Shown: positions 18,601-27,136, numbered from the stretch's first letter. The stretch: DNA of 64,000 nt from Myxococcales bacterium (GCA_013298625.1 JAAFIF010000015.1:62001-126000); one strand, 5' to 3'. Program-made: numbers and translations. The notes: generated by a model not told the origin, from the sequence alone.

Positions 18601-21062
18601 ACGGCTGCGAGTACATGTGCAATCGCACCGGGGACAACGAGGTGTGCGACGGCATGGACAACAACTGCGACGGCCGTCGCGACGAGGGGATCGACCTGCA
18701 GACGGACGTGGCCAACTGCGGCCGCTGCGACAACGCGTGCACGTTCGCCAACGGGACCGCGCAGTGCACGGCGGGCGCGTGTCGGCTGGGCGCGTGCGCG
18801 CCGGGCTTCGTCGACGCCGACGGCAACGCGGCCAACGGCTGCGAGTACGCGTGCATGGCCTCGGGCCCAGAGACGTGCGACGGGCGCGACAACGACTGCG
18901 ACGGGATGGTCGACGAGGGCTTCGACCTCAACACCGACGTCAACAACTGCGGCCGCTGCGGAAACGCCTGCCGCTACGACAACGGCACGGGGCGCTGCGC
19001 CGTGGTGATGGGCGCCGCGACGTGCTCGCTCGGTCCTTGCGCGGCGGGCTTCGTCAACGCCGACGGCAACGCGGCCAACGGCTGCGAGTACATGTGCACG
19101 CCGAGCGGCGCTGAGACGTGCGACGGGCGCGACAACGACTGCAACGGGCTGGTCGACGACGCGATCGCGGGCCTCGGGACCGCGTGCGGAATGACCGACA
19201 CCGGCGCGTGCTCGCGCGGTCGCACGGTGTGCGAGCGGGGGATGGTCCGCTGCGTGGGCGAGGTCAGGCCGACGACGGAGGTGTGCAACAACGTCGACGA
19301 CGACTGCGACGGCTCGACGGACGAAGCTCCCCTCGCGGGCATCGGCGTCGGGACCACCTGCGGAACGGACGTCGGCGCCTGCGAATACGGCCAGCTCCAG
19401 TGCGTGAGCGGCGCCGTCGTGTGCGGCGGCGGCGTGAGCGCGGGCACCGAGACGTGCAACGGGATCGACGACGACTGCGACGGCGCGGTGGACGACACCG
19501 TCACGCCTCCGGTGGGCTTCACTTGCGCGCCGAGCGGGATGGGCGCGGCGCTCGGCGTGTGCGCGAGCGCGACGCGCGCGTGCCAGGGCGCGATGGGCTG
19601 GCGGTGCATCTATCCCAGCACGTACCGCGCGCGCACGGACGAGGCGCTGTGCGACACGCTGGACAACAACTGCGACGGGCGCACGGACGAGGGGTGTTTG
19701 CGGCTCTTTCCTGCAGGCGCGGACGTGAGGGTGGACGGCTCGCCGGGCACGAGCAACACGATCCAGCCGGTGTTCGCTGCGACGAGCGGCGCGCTGGGCG
19801 TGGCGTTTCTCGACAACCGCGCGGGCAACGCGGACATCTTCTTCTCTCGCTCGACCAACAGCGGCAGCTCGTGGGCCGAGCAGCAGATCTCGCGCGACAC
19901 CGGCACCACAAATCAAGTGTCCCCGTGGATCACTGGCACGGGCGCGCGCTTCTACTCAGCGTGGAGCGACTTTCGCGTGCTCGGCACCTCGCGTGACGTC
20001 TACGCGAACGGCTCGTCCAACGACGGCGCCGGCTGGGGCGCGGCCGACGTTCGCACCGCGGTCAGCACCACGGATCGCTTCAACGTCCGCGTCGTGGCCA
20101 ACGGCCTCAACGTGACGGCCGTGTTCGAAGCGCTCTTCGCCAACCGCGAGCGTCACATCAACGTCTCTGTCTCACGCGACGGCGGCGCGACGTGGCCGAG
20201 CTTCGTGCGCGTCGACCACGCGGTGGCCTCTGGCGCGCAGCCGACCCCCGTCGCCTCGACGCCGGCCATCGCCGTCAGCGGCGCGGCAGGCGCGACCATC
20301 CACGTCGTGTGGCGCGACAACCGCAACGGAAACACCGACGTCTACTACAACCGCTCGACGGACTACGGTCAGACCTGGGCCGCGACGGACACGCGCATGG
20401 ACACCGACGCGCTGGGCGTGCGCACCTCGACTGCTCCGTCGGTCGCCGCCGACGCCGCGGGCAACGTGCTCGTCGCGTGGCAGGACAACCAGACCGGCGC
20501 GGGCGCGCGCTTCGACATCTACTCTCGCTTCTCGACGAACAGCGGCGCGACCTTCAACGCCGCGAACGTGCGCGTCGATCAGGACACCTTCGCCCGCGAC
20601 TCGCGCGAGCCGGTCGCGCTCGTGACTGGCGGCGCGGCGGGCAGCGTCGCGGTCGTGTGGCTCGATGACCGCGACGGGCTCACGCAGGTGTACGGCAACC
20701 GCTCGCTCGACGGCGGCGCCACGTGGCTGCCCGCCGACGTGCGCGTGCAGACGCACACGCCGCGCGGGACCTTCGCCGCGCAGGACCTCACCGCGTCGGC
20801 GTCCAACGGGACGGTCTTCGTCGCGTGGGCCGAGGCGCGGGACACGATGTTCACTTCTCCGCTCGATTTGCGGGCGAACTACTCGCTCGATTTCGGGCAG
20901 ACCTACCAGCCCGCCGACGTTCGTCTGGACATCGCTGGCTCGGACATCGACAGCGAGCAGCCCTTCGCGTTCGCGACCGGCGGCGTGGGGCACTTCGTCT
21001 GGGTCGATCGTCGCTCGGATCGCGTCAACGGCGACGTGTACTACCGCTCGCTGCGTCCGTAG
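15627..21062 (+). CDS. Giant secreted Cys-rich protein: DUF4114-like N-terminal domain, 14 MopE/TSP3-like DNDCDG repeats, EGF/TIL-like Cys repeats, internal MYXO-CTERM-like segment, internal lipoprotein-like signal, C-terminal sialidase/BNR-like propeller
   Basis: MRLLRTLLGPSVTALVAYVLCATNAHA signal; GFEDLFRGGDNDFEDMLV; repeated CNN.DD[ND]C[DN]G.[VI]D[DEN]; GGACSAS...TM...RSRRR at about 18.1 kb; repeated 'NRSxDxGxTWxxxDxR' in the last third. Confidence 0.85.
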   Translation: MRLLRTLLGPSVTALVAYVLCATNAHAIINQVDGTVVPVGANLQSCLDKSSVFNVSTNPAPGEGPGIVDARRDAAIRPQTFVPDPSTNRVTFTVLGEGAGYRNRFGWYHVGDSPFDPNARREVFDPRSTAICACPCTGGPRGVNGPSPNACYTWTNPNTVRIDFACLQGAGIPMNQRWRGGPVAFYLLTPERLDGSGSDNPPAQISTTNRIYSTDNTVNDDGDYVHFLIYESVTYTNSFYFGFEDLFRGGDNDFEDMLVRANGLVPTCNPQPETCNNRDDNCDGIVDNFSEPCSTACGNGTRTCTAGVFSACTAPTPSAEICNNLDDNCNGEVDEGISMACMAACGAGRSFCVRGMMTACIGTRVPTTEVCNNVDDNCNGTVDEGLTRPCSSVCGAGTETCRAGAWGMCSAAAPGTEVCDGADNDCDGLVDEMIPDGPACGSAVGACRPGVQRCVAGMMRCVGQTGPTAEVCNGVDDDCDGMVDDGVPAGGACGRAVGACMAGNFVCRAGRYVCEGGTTGTPEVCNNIDDDCNGVIDDGIAAGAACNQAPDGARLCMAGQLRCRAGRTVCEGGTRAGTEVCDCMDNDCDGMIDNVAAGAPGLCPGGGSCIACQCRTPCASGEFPCSAGLECRAGFCVPPSCGGMTCRDGQRCVNDRCVDACEGVMCQAGQVCRNGSCREDSCYVLGCTDPAQVCINGACANDPCRGVTCEAGQFCRDGACVRTCQNVRCFVGNSCVDGECVPNACAGVACDSNTRCVLQDNVPTCVPDPCRAVSCGPGRRCDSTGACVDDACARISCPNGAVCRAGQCESRVPQAAIRPDRGVASGGACSASPIGASSHSALAALAALFASAALMARSRRRSLRRARGNALAITVIATSATLAGCRTEPYCFNCVDGAIEEGGEEQDSGVVPEDVVASESCVSTGDEVCDGVDNDCDGRVDEGFDTQTNPAHCGGCGMRCAIEHALPTCAEGRCAVGSCDIGYFDLDRNPLNGCEYMCNRTGDNEVCDGMDNNCDGRRDEGIDLQTDVANCGRCDNACTFANGTAQCTAGACRLGACAPGFVDADGNAANGCEYACMASGPETCDGRDNDCDGMVDEGFDLNTDVNNCGRCGNACRYDNGTGRCAVVMGAATCSLGPCAAGFVNADGNAANGCEYMCTPSGAETCDGRDNDCNGLVDDAIAGLGTACGMTDTGACSRGRTVCERGMVRCVGEVRPTTEVCNNVDDDCDGSTDEAPLAGIGVGTTCGTDVGACEYGQLQCVSGAVVCGGGVSAGTETCNGIDDDCDGAVDDTVTPPVGFTCAPSGMGAALGVCASATRACQGAMGWRCIYPSTYRARTDEALCDTLDNNCDGRTDEGCLRLFPAGADVRVDGSPGTSNTIQPVFAATSGALGVAFLDNRAGNADIFFSRSTNSGSSWAEQQISRDTGTTNQVSPWITGTGARFYSAWSDFRVLGTSRDVYANGSSNDGAGWGAADVRTAVSTTDRFNVRVVANGLNVTAVFEALFANRERHINVSVSRDGGATWPSFVRVDHAVASGAQPTPVASTPAIAVSGAAGATIHVVWRDNRNGNTDVYYNRSTDYGQTWAATDTRMDTDALGVRTSTAPSVAADAAGNVLVAWQDNQTGAGARFDIYSRFSTNSGATFNAANVRVDQDTFARDSREPVALVTGGAAGSVAVVWLDDRDGLTQVYGNRSLDGGATWLPADVRVQTHTPRGTFAAQDLTASASNGTVFVAWAEARDTMFTSPLDLRANYSLDFGQTYQPADVRLDIAGSDIDSEQPFAFATGGVGHFVWVDRRSDRVNGDVYYRSLRP
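18189..21062 (+). CDS. Possible separate lipoprotein CDS nested in the same frame (alternative gene model)
   Basis: In-frame ATG 18189 gives MARSRRRSLRRARGNALAITVIATSATLAGC (n-region, h-region, LAGC lipobox). Confidence 0.45.
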   Translation: MARSRRRSLRRARGNALAITVIATSATLAGCRTEPYCFNCVDGAIEEGGEEQDSGVVPEDVVASESCVSTGDEVCDGVDNDCDGRVDEGFDTQTNPAHCGGCGMRCAIEHALPTCAEGRCAVGSCDIGYFDLDRNPLNGCEYMCNRTGDNEVCDGMDNNCDGRRDEGIDLQTDVANCGRCDNACTFANGTAQCTAGACRLGACAPGFVDADGNAANGCEYACMASGPETCDGRDNDCDGMVDEGFDLNTDVNNCGRCGNACRYDNGTGRCAVVMGAATCSLGPCAAGFVNADGNAANGCEYMCTPSGAETCDGRDNDCNGLVDDAIAGLGTACGMTDTGACSRGRTVCERGMVRCVGEVRPTTEVCNNVDDDCDGSTDEAPLAGIGVGTTCGTDVGACEYGQLQCVSGAVVCGGGVSAGTETCNGIDDDCDGAVDDTVTPPVGFTCAPSGMGAALGVCASATRACQGAMGWRCIYPSTYRARTDEALCDTLDNNCDGRTDEGCLRLFPAGADVRVDGSPGTSNTIQPVFAATSGALGVAFLDNRAGNADIFFSRSTNSGSSWAEQQISRDTGTTNQVSPWITGTGARFYSAWSDFRVLGTSRDVYANGSSNDGAGWGAADVRTAVSTTDRFNVRVVANGLNVTAVFEALFANRERHINVSVSRDGGATWPSFVRVDHAVASGAQPTPVASTPAIAVSGAAGATIHVVWRDNRNGNTDVYYNRSTDYGQTWAATDTRMDTDALGVRTSTAPSVAADAAGNVLVAWQDNQTGAGARFDIYSRFSTNSGATFNAANVRVDQDTFARDSREPVALVTGGAAGSVAVVWLDDRDGLTQVYGNRSLDGGATWLPADVRVQTHTPRGTFAAQDLTASASNGTVFVAWAEARDTMFTSPLDLRANYSLDFGQTYQPADVRLDIAGSDIDSEQPFAFATGGVGHFVWVDRRSDRVNGDVYYRSLRP

Positions 21063-21097
21063 CGAACGAGCGCTCTGGGGGGACTGAGCCGCGTCCA

Positions 21098-21109
21098 GTG
21101 ACGCGTCAC
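21098..21109. promoter_or_regulatory. 12-bp perfect palindrome GTGACGCGTCAC upstream of hutH
   Basis: Perfect dyad in the 150-bp intergenic region. Confidence 0.3.
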
Positions 21110-21212
21110 GGCAAAGCGCGCGCGGCGAGCGCGGGGTTGCTTGCGGCGATTCGCGCTCGAAGCGTTTGCGAAGACGCGCTGCGGTCAGCGATCCTCGCGC
21201 CCCACAGTGACC

Positions 21213-22772
21213 ATGACAGCGCACGAGACAGCCGTTCGAGTCGGCACCGACCTCACCCTCGAAGACCTCATCGCCGTGGCGCGCCGCCGCGCGCCGGTGA
21301 CGATCGACCCTGCGGCCGCTGAGCGCGTGATCGCTGCGCGCGCGGCGATCGACCGCGTGGCGGACGGCGGCGACGCGGCTCCGCGCGTGTACGGGGTGAA
21401 CACCGGCTTCGGCTTTCTGGCAGAGACTCGCATCTCTGCGGACAACGTTCGCGCGCTGCAGCGCAACCTCGTGCGCTCGCACGCCTGCGGCGTAGGCCCT
21501 GCGCTGTCGACGGAGGTGGTCCGCGGGATGACGCTCTTGCGCGCGCAGGTGGTGGCCCGCGGCCACTCGGGCGTGCGTCTCTGCGTGATCGAGCTGCTGT
21601 GCGCGATGTTGAATACTGGTGTGCACCCGGTGATCCCGTCGCAGGGCTCGGTGGGCGCGAGCGGAGACCTCGCGCCGCTGGCGCACCTCGCGCTGGTGCT
21701 GATGGGCGAGGGGCGCGCAGAGTATCAGGGCGAGGTGCTGAAGGGCGCCGAGGCCCTGGCGCGCGCGGGGCTCTCGCCGGTCGAATTGCAGGCGAAAGAG
21801 GGGCTGGCCCTCATCAACGGGACGCAGTTCATGCTGGCGATCGGGGCGCTGGCGCTGGACGACGCAGAGTCGTTGGCCAGGCACGCTGACGTCGCGGGCG
21901 CGATGTCGCTCGAGGCGCACAAGGGCAGCTCGAGCCCCTTCGAAGAGCGCGTGGTGGCGGTTCGTCCGCACCCTGGCGCGCTCTCGACGGCGAAGAACCT
22001 CCGCGCGCTCTTGCGCGACAGCGAGATCGCCGAGAGCCACATCAACTGCGGAAAGGTCCAGGACGCCTACAGCTTTCGCTGCATGCCGCAGGTGCACGGC
22101 GCCTCGCGCGACGCGATGGCGTGGATCCGCTCGGTGCTCGCGCGCGAGGTCAACGCGGCGACGGACAACCCGCTCGTGTTCGTCCGCGACGAGGGCGAGG
22201 CGGACTTGATTTCAGGTGGCAATTTTCATGGTCAGCCGCTGGCGCTGGCGTTGGACCTGTTGGCCATCGCGTGCGCCGAGCTCGCCAACATCTCCGAGCG
22301 TCGCGTCGAGCAGCTGGTGAACCCTGCGCTCTCTTCAGGGCTGCCGCCCTTTCTCGCGCGGGACACGGGGCTCGACTCTGGGTACATGATCGCGCAGGTG
22401 ACGGCAGCGGCGCTGGTGAGCGAGAACAAGATCCTGTGTCACCCGGCGAGCGTGGACTCGATCCCGTCGAGCGCGGGCAAAGAGGACCACGTGAGCATGG
22501 GGAGCATCTCTGCGACGAAGGCCGCGCGGGTGGTCGAGCACTTGAGGCAGGTGCTGGCGATCGAGATCATGGTGGCCGCGCAGGGGCTGGATTTTCGCTT
22601 GCCGCTCAACGCTGGGACCGGCGCGCGCGCCGCGCACGCGTGCGTGCGAGAGCGGGTGCGCACGCTCGACGGCGACCGAGAGCTGCACGAGGACATGTCG
22701 ACGGTGGCCGAGATGGTGCGCGAGCGCGTGCTGCTCGCGCGCGTGGGCGCCGCGGTCGGAGCGCTGGACTGA
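21213..22772 (+). CDS. hutH: Histidine ammonia-lyase
   Basis: [19 protein letters not shown] motif in [43 protein letters not shown]. Confidence 0.95.
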   Translation: MTAHETAVRVGTDLTLEDLIAVARRRAPVTIDPAAAERVIAARAAIDRVADGGDAAPRVYGVNTGFGFLAETRISADNVRALQRNLVRSHACGVGPALSTEVVRGMTLLRAQVVARGHSGVRLCVIELLCAMLNTGVHPVIPSQGSVGASGDLAPLAHLALVLMGEGRAEYQGEVLKGAEALARAGLSPVELQAKEGLALINGTQFMLAIGALALDDAESLARHADVAGAMSLEAHKGSSSPFEERVVAVRPHPGALSTAKNLRALLRDSEIAESHINCGKVQDAYSFRCMPQVHGASRDAMAWIRSVLAREVNAATDNPLVFVRDEGEADLISGGNFHGQPLALALDLLAIACAELANISERRVEQLVNPALSSGLPPFLARDTGLDSGYMIAQVTAAALVSENKILCHPASVDSIPSSAGKEDHVSMGSISATKAARVVEHLRQVLAIEIMVAAQGLDFRLPLNAGTGARAAHACVRERVRTLDGDRELHEDMSTVAEMVRERVLLARVGAAVGALD

Positions 22773-22775
22773 CGG

Positions 22776-23537
22776 ATGGAGCTCTCTGTCACGACGCTGG
22801 TCTTGCTCTCGCTCGCGGCGTTCGTGGCGGGGACGATCGACGCGATCGCGGGCGGGGGCGGGCTGGTGACGTTTCCTGCGTTGATCGCCGCGGGGCTCCC
22901 GCCGCACGTCGCGCTCGGGACGAACAAGGGGCAGAGCGTGTTCGGCTCGTCGGTCTCGCTCGCGTCCTTCGCGCGGGCGAAGAAGGTGAGCGGGCGTCGG
23001 GCGCTCGCTGCGTTTCCTGCGGGGTTCTTGGGCGCGCTGGTGGGGGCGCGGCTGGTGCTCTTCGTGCCGCGCGAGGTCCTGCGGCCCGTCGTGATGGCGC
23101 TGCTCCTGTGCGTCGCTGCGTTTCTCGCGTTTCGACGGCAGGGCGCGGTCGCGAAGGCGCGCGTGCCCGAGCGCTTTCACGTGCTGGCGAGCGGCGTGAT
23201 CGGCTTCGTCATCGGCGCGTACGACGGCTTCTTCGGCCCGGGGACGGGGACGTTTCTCATCATCGCGGGCGTCGCGCTGCTCGGCGAAACGCTGACCGAA
23301 GCGACGGCCAACGCCAAGGTCGTCAACTTCGCCTCCAACCTCGCGAGCGTGCTCTTGTTCGCGCTCAAGGGCGTGATCCTCTGGAAGGTCTCGCTCTCGA
23401 TGGCGGTCGGTCAGTTCTTGGGCAGCGCCCTGGGCGCGCGGCTCGCGGTGCGCGGCGGCGAGCGGGTGATCCGCTTCGTGGTCTTGTCGGTGGTGACCGC
23501 GCTGGTGCTCAAATTGGGCTGGGATTTGTCACGCTGA
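22776..23537 (+). CDS. TSUP (TauE/SafE) family membrane permease
   Basis: AGTIDAIAGGGGLVTFPALIAAGLPPHVALGTNKGQ, GAYDGFFGPGTGTF; starts 4 bp after hutH stop. Confidence 0.93.
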   Translation: MELSVTTLVLLSLAAFVAGTIDAIAGGGGLVTFPALIAAGLPPHVALGTNKGQSVFGSSVSLASFARAKKVSGRRALAAFPAGFLGALVGARLVLFVPREVLRPVVMALLLCVAAFLAFRRQGAVAKARVPERFHVLASGVIGFVIGAYDGFFGPGTGTFLIIAGVALLGETLTEATANAKVVNFASNLASVLLFALKGVILWKVSLSMAVGQFLGSALGARLAVRGGERVIRFVVLSVVTALVLKLGWDLSR

Positions 23538-23543
23538 ACGCGC

Positions 23544-24122
23544 TCACTCCCACAGGGATCCCAGCTCGAGCTCGACCTCTTCGAACGGCTCTGCGCGCAC
23601 GACCGCGTCGCCCGAGTACGTCCCGATCGCGCGCGCGCCGGTCGCGCTGAGTCGAAAGACCTCGAGCGTGTGCGCGTCGGGGTCGACCAGCCACGCGTGC
23701 GTCGCGCCGTGCTCGCCGAAGAGCGGGAGCTTGGTGCCGCGATCCGATCGCTCGGTCGAAGGCGAGAGCACCTCGCACACCCAATCGGGAACCCTCGTGA
23801 TCGGATACTCGCTCAGCGCCGGCGCCCGCGCCGCCCGCCACCCGGCGAGGTCCGGGTTGAGCTTGTCGGGCCCCACGCCGAGGTGCAGCTCGGGGGTGAG
23901 CAGAAATCGCCAGCCGCGCGGCGGAGGCCCGCCCAGTCGCAGGGCGCGTTGGCTGAGTAGCTTCGCGATGAGCTCCCCTTGCGCGTTGAGGTGGCCGCTC
24001 TTGGGCGCGGGAGACATCAGCAGCGCGCCTGCGACGATCTCGGCGCGAACGCCCTTGGGAGCGCGCGCTCGGTGCTCTTCGATCACCGGGTCGTTGAGGA
24101 GCGATCGTGCGGCGTCAGCCAT
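23544..24122 (-). CDS. Uma2-family (DUF820) putative restriction-endonuclease-like protein
   Basis: LNPDLAGWRAARAP, PDWVCEVLSPSTERSDRGTKLPLFGEHGATHAWLVDP; start at 24122. Confidence 0.9.
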   Translation of the reverse strand: MADAARSLLNDPVIEEHRARAPKGVRAEIVAGALLMSPAPKSGHLNAQGELIAKLLSQRALRLGGPPPRGWRFLLTPELHLGVGPDKLNPDLAGWRAARAPALSEYPITRVPDWVCEVLSPSTERSDRGTKLPLFGEHGATHAWLVDPDAHTLEVFRLSATGARAIGTYSGDAVVRAEPFEEVELELGSLWE

Positions 24123-24163
24123 GGTGTGAGGTTCTGATCGTACGCCATCGCCCTCAGCGGCGC

Positions 24164-24604
24164 TCACATGGTCGGCACGAGGCGCCCGCGCGCCTCGCAC
24201 AAGAACACTCCCCCGCTCTCGTTGAAGCCCGCGAGCTTCACCACGCCCATCGCGGGGCACGCCACCACGACGCCGGTGCACGCGCCGCCGCAGTTGGCGC
24301 TGCCCTGCGCGAGCACCGCGCCTGCCGCGCCGGTCATGCAGGCCATGTCGCTCTGCGAGGCGTCGCACACGCGGATCACCGGCGCGTTGGCGCACGAGCG
24401 CGGGCCGTCGTCGCAGGTGGGGCTGCACGTGAATCGATAGGTCGAGCCGCCGGGGCAAGGCGAGACCGAGCCCGCTTCGGTGAGGATGCGCGCGAGCGCG
24501 GGGGCTGGGCCTGCCTCGGACATGGGCATGGGCGCGCCGCACTGGGCGAGCCCGGCGAGCGACAAGAGCCAGCAAAATCGCAGCGATCTCGAATACTGGT
24601 GCAT
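24164..24604 (-). CDS. Small Cys-rich putative lipoprotein
   Basis: MHQYSRSLRFCWLLSLAGLAQCGAP signal/lipobox-like. Confidence 0.6.
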   Translation of the reverse strand: MHQYSRSLRFCWLLSLAGLAQCGAPMPMSEAGPAPALARILTEAGSVSPCPGGSTYRFTCSPTCDDGPRSCANAPVIRVCDASQSDMACMTGAAGAVLAQGSANCGGACTGVVVACPAMGVVKLAGFNESGGVFLCEARGRLVPTM

Positions 24605-24625
24605 GCGTACACCTCGCGTGGCGGG

Positions 24626-25108
24626 TCAGTAGCGGATCACGTCGTCGGCGGTCTCGGGCTGCTTGTCGGGCCCGAGCGATCGGAGGCGCACGACGCCGCC
24701 GAGGCAGTCGACCTCGAAGGGTGATCCCCACGGGTCGCGGGTCATGGTGTTGGGGTCGAAGCCGCTCGACGGGGCGGCGGCGAGGTCGCGGAGGGTGGGG
24801 CAGCGGGTGCGGTTTCCGTGCTCGATGCGCCAGAAGCCGACGACCGCGCGGAGGGCGGTCATCGTGACGCGAGCGCGTTCGACCTCGGGGCCGTCGGCGG
24901 TGGTGGTGGGAGGGACGTCGCCGTCGGCGAGGTCGGCCACGGTCATCGCGCGGCGCGCGCGGGGCTCGTAGGGGTCTTGGTTCTTCTTGCAGCCCGCGCC
25001 GGTGGCGGCGGCGGCGAGCGCGCAGAGCACGGTCAGCGCGGCGCGCGTGGGGCGCAATGCTTCTTTACGCTGCGCGCGGGGCTCGGATGCTACGAACGTT
25101 CGCACCAT
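24626..25108 (-). CDS. Lipoprotein with type II secretion GspG-like C-terminal motif
   Basis: LCALAAAATGAGCKKN lipobox; DPWGSPFEVDCLGGVVRLRSLGPDKQPETADDVIRY. Confidence 0.72.
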   Translation of the reverse strand: MVRTFVASEPRAQRKEALRPTRAALTVLCALAAAATGAGCKKNQDPYEPRARRAMTVADLADGDVPPTTTADGPEVERARVTMTALRAVVGFWRIEHGNRTRCPTLRDLAAAPSSGFDPNTMTRDPWGSPFEVDCLGGVVRLRSLGPDKQPETADDVIRY

Positions 25109-25757
25109 GTCGATGACGTTCTACTACGGCTCGGGCTCTCCGTTCGCATGGAAGGTCTGGATGACCCTCGAGCACAAGCAGCTCCGCTACGAGTGGAAGC
25201 GGCTGCAGTTCGACGCCAAAGAGCTCAAGTCCGAGGCGTTTCTCTCGATCAACCCGCGGGGAAAGGTGCCTGCCCTCGTCGACGAAGAGGTCACCGTCTA
25301 CGAGAGCAACGCGATCGTCGAGTACCTCGAAGAGCGCTACCCCGAGCGCTCGGTGTTGGGCGCAGGCAACGCGCACCGCGCGCGCTGTCGCCGCATCGCG
25401 GCCGAGGCCGACCACTACCTCTATCCCTTGCAGCGCGAGCTGTACGTGCAAACGCTGTTTCGCCCGGCGGACAAGGGCCGAGACGAAGCGGCGATCGCGA
25501 AGGCGCACGAGTCGATCCTGCACGAGCTCGCGCACTGGCAGAGCTCGCTCGCGGCGGACCCGTACTTCGGCGGAGAAGAGCCGCTGCTGCCGGACTACGC
25601 GGCGTTTCCGATCCTGCGGGGCCTCGCGCGAGTGGACGAGCGCGAGCCTGCGCACGGGCTGGGCGAGCGGACGCCGCCGTGGCTGCGCGCGTACCTCGCG
25701 CGCATGGAGGCGCTCGAGATCACGCAGAAGACCTGGCCCCCGCACTGGAAGGCGTGA
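25107..25757 (+). CDS. Glutathione S-transferase family protein
   Basis: MTFYYGSGSPFAWKVWMTLEHK, NPRGKVPALVDEEVTVYESNAIVEYLEERYP. Confidence 0.93.
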   Translation: MSMTFYYGSGSPFAWKVWMTLEHKQLRYEWKRLQFDAKELKSEAFLSINPRGKVPALVDEEVTVYESNAIVEYLEERYPERSVLGAGNAHRARCRRIAAEADHYLYPLQRELYVQTLFRPADKGRDEAAIAKAHESILHELAHWQSSLAADPYFGGEEPLLPDYAAFPILRGLARVDEREPAHGLGERTPPWLRAYLARMEALEITQKTWPPHWKA

Positions 25758-25760
25758 CCG

Positions 25761-26948
25761 TTACAGCAGCGGCCCCATGCGCCGCTCGCCTCGCTCGTAC
25801 ACGACGTGGGCGCGGCCCACGATGAGCGGGTCGATGCTGCCGATCTGCGAGAGGTTCTTCGGCTGATACGGGAGCTTGTGCAACACGAGCCGCATCGCGT
25901 TGATGCGCGCTCTCTTCTTGCAGTCGCTCTTGATCACGGTCCACGGCGCGTCGGCGGTGTCCGTCGCGAAGAACATCGCTTCTTTGGCCTTGGTGTACTG
26001 CTCCCACTTGTCGAGCGAGGCCTTGTCGATGGGGCTGAGCTTCCATTGCTTGAGCGGGTGCGTCTCGCGCTCTTTGAAGCGCCGTCGCTGTTCGGCGCGG
26101 CTCACGCTGAACCAAAACTTGATCAGGTGAATCCCGCTGCGAACCAGGTGCCGCTCGAACTCTGGCGCCTGCTGGATGAACTCTTGGTACTCGTGCTCCG
26201 AGCAGAAGCCCATCACGCGCTCGACCCCTGCGCGGTTGTACCAGCTGCGGTCCATCAGCACGATCTCGCCCGACGTCGGCAGGTGCTTGGTGTAGCGCTG
26301 AAAGTACCACTGGCCGCGCTCTTCGATGGTGGGCTTCTCGAGCGCCACCACGCGCGCGCCGCGGGGGTTGAGGTGCTCCATGAAGCGCTTGATCGCGCCG
26401 CCCTTTCCCGCTGCGTCGCGGCCCTCGAAGAGGATCACCACGCGCTGGCCCTTCTCTTTGACCCACGCTTGCAGCTTCAAGAGCTCGACCTGCAAGCGGT
26501 ACTTCTGCTTCTCGTAGTTCTTACGGAGCATCAGGTGCTTGTAGGGGTAGCCGCCCTCGCGCCAGTCGTCGGCGAGCTCTTCGTCCGGGTTGATCCCGGT
26601 GTCCGCCACGATCTTGCGCTCGACCTTCATCAGCACGCGCCGCAGAAACTCAGCGTCGTCCGGGGACGAGCCCGTGATGATCGCCTCGAGCCCCGAGCGC
26701 ACCGAAGGCGCGCTGGGCGTCCCTCGCGCGAGGATGTCTTTCACGGCGGTCTCGATCGCCGTGCGCCTGGCGCTCACGACCTCTTCGACGTGCAGCCGCT
26801 CGATGCCCTGCGGCGTCGTCGCCGCGCTCACGTCGCCTTCGCTGACTTCGCGCACCGAGACGACCTCGGTCTCTCTGCTGTGCCTCGGAGCTCCGCCCGC
26901 CTTCTTCGCCACGCCCCGCGCGCTGCTCGCGCCTCTCTTGCTCGTCAT
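25761..26948 (-). CDS. ppk2: Polyphosphate kinase 2 family protein
   Basis: FEGRDAAGKGGAIKRFMEHLNPRGARVVALEKPT, RGQWYFQRYTKHLPTSGEIVLMDRSWYNRAGVERVMGF. Confidence 0.95.
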   Translation of the reverse strand: MTSKRGASSARGVAKKAGGAPRHSRETEVVSVREVSEGDVSAATTPQGIERLHVEEVVSARRTAIETAVKDILARGTPSAPSVRSGLEAIITGSSPDDAEFLRRVLMKVERKIVADTGINPDEELADDWREGGYPYKHLMLRKNYEKQKYRLQVELLKLQAWVKEKGQRVVILFEGRDAAGKGGAIKRFMEHLNPRGARVVALEKPTIEERGQWYFQRYTKHLPTSGEIVLMDRSWYNRAGVERVMGFCSEHEYQEFIQQAPEFERHLVRSGIHLIKFWFSVSRAEQRRRFKERETHPLKQWKLSPIDKASLDKWEQYTKAKEAMFFATDTADAPWTVIKSDCKKRARINAMRLVLHKLPYQPKNLSQIGSIDPLIVGRAHVVYERGERRMGPLL

Positions 26949-27136
26949 CGCAGAATCGACTCCTTCGCTGTTCTCAGCGTCGCGCCAGCCCGTCTGTGAG
27001 GGGCGCGTCTGCGATTAGGCAGCCTACTCCGCTCGCGCGAAGGGGCGCGCAAATCACCGCAGAAATTGCAACGAACCACGCGCGCAGCGACTGCGTGAAC
27101 AGCGCAATTGCGCGGCCTCGCGCGGCGTTTGCGCGG

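Noticed and set aside
16854-19916. 1020-aa antisense ORF (16854-19916, minus)
   Set aside because: Shadow frame of the DNDCDG repeat gene; composition is Arg/Ala/Val-rich with no recognisable domain, typical of antisense frames in high-GC DNA
20172-22097. 641-aa antisense ORF over hutH
   Set aside because: hutH motifs on the plus strand are unambiguous; this frame is a shadow
24123-24731. N-terminal extension of the second Uma2 ORF
   Set aside because: Overlaps the minus-strand 24164 gene in another frame; canonical start MADAARSLLNDPVIEEHRA at 24122
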